Source of the DNA: Mageeibacillus sp. UBA1046
Lineage (GTDB): Bacteria > Bacillota > Clostridia > Saccharofermentanales > DTU023
Direction: 5' to 3'
Length of the DNA: 6,737 bases
Assembly (NCBI GenBank): GCA_002316595.1
Contig: DCDV01000028.1
Location: 1-6,737 of the forward strand
The notes under the pieces: generated by a model
Database searches by the model: none
What the model saw: only the letters and a program-made list of their open reading frames with translations
Told to the model about the DNA's origin: nothing
In this document: one piece after another, positions 6,442-6,737 of the stretch
How positions within the stretch are numbered: the first letter of the stretch is position 1
Layout of the letters: each line of letters opens with the position of its first letter
Translations under genes and position numbers: made by a program

Positions 6442-6737
6442 ATGCGAAACACAAATACTTATACAAAGAAAAGCAATCTTCTGAAATCGCCCGCAATCTG
6501 GACAGCCGTTACCTGGATCATGGCTATTATTGTTGGCATTGCTCTGCGTTGGGGCTGGATGCCGGCGATCGATATTCCTCTGCTCACCTGGATAAAAGAC
6601 AATCAAATAGACGGACTGCAAAATTTCATGTACGTCATCACCTTGTTCGGCTATTGGCAGGCATATGTATTCGTGCTGGGAGCTCTGGCCCTGATTCTAA
6701 TAGCAAAGAACCAACTTCGCACCTGGATAGTATTAGC
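6442..6737 (+). CDS. PAP2-family membrane phosphatase, N-terminal part
   Basis: The first 98 residues of a membrane protein cut by the window edge. After a basic N terminus (KK at 9-10) come a membrane segment at about 18-37, then DIPLLTWIKDNQIDGLQNF (44-62), MYVITLFGYW (63-72) and a second membrane segment at about 72-88. This order (an Asp followed by a short amphipathic run, then an 'IT..G' turn into a helix) is typical of PAP2-type phosphatases that act on lipid phosphates such as undecaprenyl pyrophosphate or phosphatidic acid. The catalytic motifs (KX6RP, PSGH, SRX5H) lie beyond the window, so activity cannot be judged. ATG at 6442 is chosen because GGAG (6434-6437) precedes it, although the spacing of four bases is short. 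GTG at 6421 and ATG at 6424 are in frame but lack a binding site. The proximity to envelope genes fits a lipid-carrier recycling role. Confidence 0.7.
   Translation, partial: MRNTNTYTKKSNLLKSPAIWTAVTWIMAIIVGIALRWGWMPAIDIPLLTWIKDNQIDGLQNFMYVITLFGYWQAYVFVLGALALILIAKNQLRTWIVL

Noticed and set aside
6418..6621. Two - strand frames opposite the PAP2 start
   Set aside because: They contain no recognisable motif, while the + strand shows a coherent membrane protein with a ribosome binding site.

Overview
The window reads as chromosomal DNA from a low-to-mid GC bacterium, most likely a member of the Bacillota. That assignment is an inference from protein resemblance (FRM2/CinD-type nitroreductase remnant, CopB-type copper ATPase, Wzz/CpsC-like envelope protein) and from AGGAG/GGGGAG-type ribosome binding sites; no marker gene is present. 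All intact genes lie on the + strand. I found no rRNA, tRNA, CRISPR array, complete insertion sequence or riboswitch.

Bases 1-777 hold no intact gene. A short tail of unknown coding DNA sits at the left edge. On the - strand, 214 to about 663, is a heavily decayed FRM2/CinD-family nitroreductase, readable in three frames with in-frame stops. Bases 778-3331 form a two-gene operon: a DUF488 (YeaO-like) protein and, 22 bases later, a CopB-type (P1B-3) copper/silver-exporting P-type ATPase with a histidine-rich N terminus. In Lactococcus lactis the relative CinD is copper-induced, so the dead nitroreductase beside a copper pump may be the remnant of a larger copper-response locus.

Bases 3332-3535 are a 204-base AT-rich intergenic region containing a perfect 23-base palindrome that looks like an operator. 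After it comes an envelope-polysaccharide-like group. The 536-residue membrane protein (3536-5146) has the two-membrane-segment layout of a polysaccharide co-polymerase (Wzz/CpsC type), plus a cytoplasmic C-terminal domain resembling a tyrosine-kinase (BY-kinase) fold that has lost its Walker A loop. A sugar-transfer-type ATP-grasp enzyme (5281-6315) and the start of a PAP2-family membrane phosphatase (6442 to the window edge) follow. These three could act together in making, modifying or recycling a lipid-linked envelope polymer, but no glycosyltransferase, flippase or polymerase is visible.

The most unusual structure is at 5173-5241. It is a diverged, ungapped second copy of the last 22 codons plus stop of the 536-residue gene, and it carries a consensus TATAAT placed to serve the ATP-grasp gene. 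That gene is clearly more AT-rich than its neighbours. Together these suggest a recombination or insertion event at this junction. I did not find a complete, clearly new system; the best leads are the duplicated tail with its promoter, the kinase-like domain without a nucleotide loop, and the palindrome.
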